From contig NMUJ01000015.1 in the NCBI GenBank assembly GCA_002256535.1, positions 1 to 15,317 of the forward strand: a stretch of DNA of 15,317 nucleotides, written 5' to 3'. The translations under genes and the position numbers were made by a program. Below are positions 14,601 through 15,317 of the stretch, piece by piece. Numbering within the stretch: position 1 is the first letter of the stretch; every line of letters starts with the position of its first letter. The stretch is from Caldifarciminota bacterium 4484_18. Lineage in GTDB: Bacteria > Hydrothermota > UBA3073 > NMUJ01. Under the pieces are notes generated by a model. That model was not told where the DNA came from and ran no database searches. It worked only from the letters and a program-made list of their open reading frames with translations.

Positions 14601-15317
14601 TTACTCGACGGTATAGGAGGGTTCGACTGACTTTGCCTTTATTTTGTCGAGGTATTCCTCGATAAAGTGTGTATGTAGTTTAGCCTCACGGAATTCGGGT
14701 AGGTTGAGGATCGCCAGATGGAACGGTATCGTCGTTTTTATACCTTCGATTATGAACTCCTCAAGTGCACGTTGCATCCTTTTGATAGCTTCGTCACGTG
14801 TCTCACCATAAGCTATAAGTTTGGCGATAAGCGAATCGTAATGCGGTGGTATCTTATATCCACTGTATATGTGCGAATCCACCCTAATATACGGGCCACC
14901 GGGGAAATACAAGGCTTTGACCTCACCAGGGTTGGGTGCAAAGTCACGTTCGGGATCCTCTGCATTTATACGACACTCTATAGCGTGACCACGTATCTCT
15001 ATATCTTGCTGACGATAATTTAATGGCTCACCCTCTGCAATCTTTATCTGTTCCTTTACTATATCGATACCGGTAACCATCTCGGTGACGGGATGCTCTA
15101 CCTGTACCCTTGTGTTCATCTCCATAAAATAGAAGTTGCCAGCTTCATCCATCAGAAACTCTACTGTACCAGCACTTTCGTACCCTATAGCTTTGGCAAT
15201 CCTAACAGCGTATTCACCTATCTTCATACGCATCTGAGGTGTAACCGCTGGCGATGGAGCTTCCTCGATCAGCTTCTGGTGTCTACGTTGTATCGAGCAT
15301 TCACGTTCACCTAAGTG
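14601..15317 (-). CDS. accC: Biotin carboxylase, 3' part (cut by window end)
   Basis: AccC carboxylates the biotin on AccB in the first half-reaction of acetyl-CoA carboxylase. The frame is open to the window edge and begins HLGERECSIQRRHQKLIEEA, the characteristic region before the active site, so the Met at 15233 is internal and the true start is outside. Within the visible 238 residues are FYFMEMNTRVQVEHPVTEM, with the catalytic Glu-x-Asn and Arg, then RGHAIECRINAEDP, FAPNPGEV and the C-terminal YDSLIAKLIAYGETRDEAI and RALEEFIIEGIKTTIPFH segments, all standard for a free-standing AccC. The protein ends shortly after the conserved F...THFIEEY, so no biotinyl or carboxyltransferase domain is fused. 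Pyruvate carboxylase subunit A is a close relative and cannot be fully excluded; accD elsewhere in the window favours AccC. Confidence 0.93.
   Translation of the reverse strand, partial: HLGERECSIQRRHQKLIEEAPSPAVTPQMRMKIGEYAVRIAKAIGYESAGTVEFLMDEAGNFYFMEMNTRVQVEHPVTEMVTGIDIVKEQIKIAEGEPLNYRQQDIEIRGHAIECRINAEDPERDFAPNPGEVKALYFPGGPYIRVDSHIYSGYKIPPHYDSLIAKLIAYGETRDEAIKRMQRALEEFIIEGIKTTIPFHLAILNLPEFREAKLHTHFIEEYLDKIKAKSVEPSYTVE

Noticed and set aside
15231..15233. ATG at 15233 as the accC start
   Set aside because: The residues upstream in frame are typical biotin carboxylase sequence, so this Met is internal.

Overview
This window looks like a compact chromosomal segment from a Gram-negative-type (diderm) bacterium. 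It encodes a lipoprotein-type PBP4 peptidase, barrel-like envelope proteins, a flippase, RnfA and a Trp/Tyr-rich secreted protein. Spacing is very tight: there are start/stop overlaps, and all three convergent gene ends abut or overlap. Base composition is moderately AT-rich by eye. The gene mix suggests an uncultured, possibly thermophilic lineage with a small dense genome (candidate phyla of the WOR-3 or Hydrothermae kind come to mind). That assignment is a guess from gene style, not something the sequence proves.

Layout, left to right. (1) Positions 1-1085 hold the 3' part of mutS on the plus strand. Its end overlaps, tail to tail, a minus-strand pair encoding HPr (2804-3073) and enzyme I (1063-2814) of the phosphotransferase system; no sugar-specific enzyme II is present. 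(2) A plus-strand group follows: a polysaccharide flippase (3144-4595), accD (4604-5434) and, directly after the accD stop, a short decayed reading frame (5435-5693) that looks like the leftover ends of an outer-membrane barrel gene. (3) From 12637 down to 5694 runs one long, tightly packed minus-strand series. In transcription order it holds a Trp/Tyr-rich DUF6600-like secreted protein, a MalK/UgpC-type ABC ATPase, an unrecognised possibly exported protein, a metallo-beta-lactamase-fold hydrolase, a broken fumarase alpha gene, a small Gly-rich envelope protein, RnfA and a DacB/PBP4-type lipoprotein. A good sigma70-like promoter sits at its head. (4) On the plus strand at 12771-14598 are an M42 aminopeptidase and an overlapping FecE/BtuD-type ABC ATPase. 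(5) The window ends in the 3' part of accC (biotin carboxylase) on the minus strand.

How the genes may work together. Much of the content concerns the envelope and its building blocks: fatty-acid synthesis entry (accD, accC), glycan export, peptidoglycan trimming, secreted proteins and an ion-pumping membrane subunit. Several parts are orphans: two ABC ATPases without permeases, RnfA without the other Rnf subunits, HPr/EI without enzyme II, and a fumarase alpha fragment without a beta subunit beside it. Either partners are scattered across the genome or some complexes are decaying.

I found no CRISPR array, tRNA, rRNA, insertion sequence or phage signature. No convincing undescribed defence or mobile system is visible. 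The least explained parts are the DUF6600-led operon with its two unknown proteins and the two gene relics.
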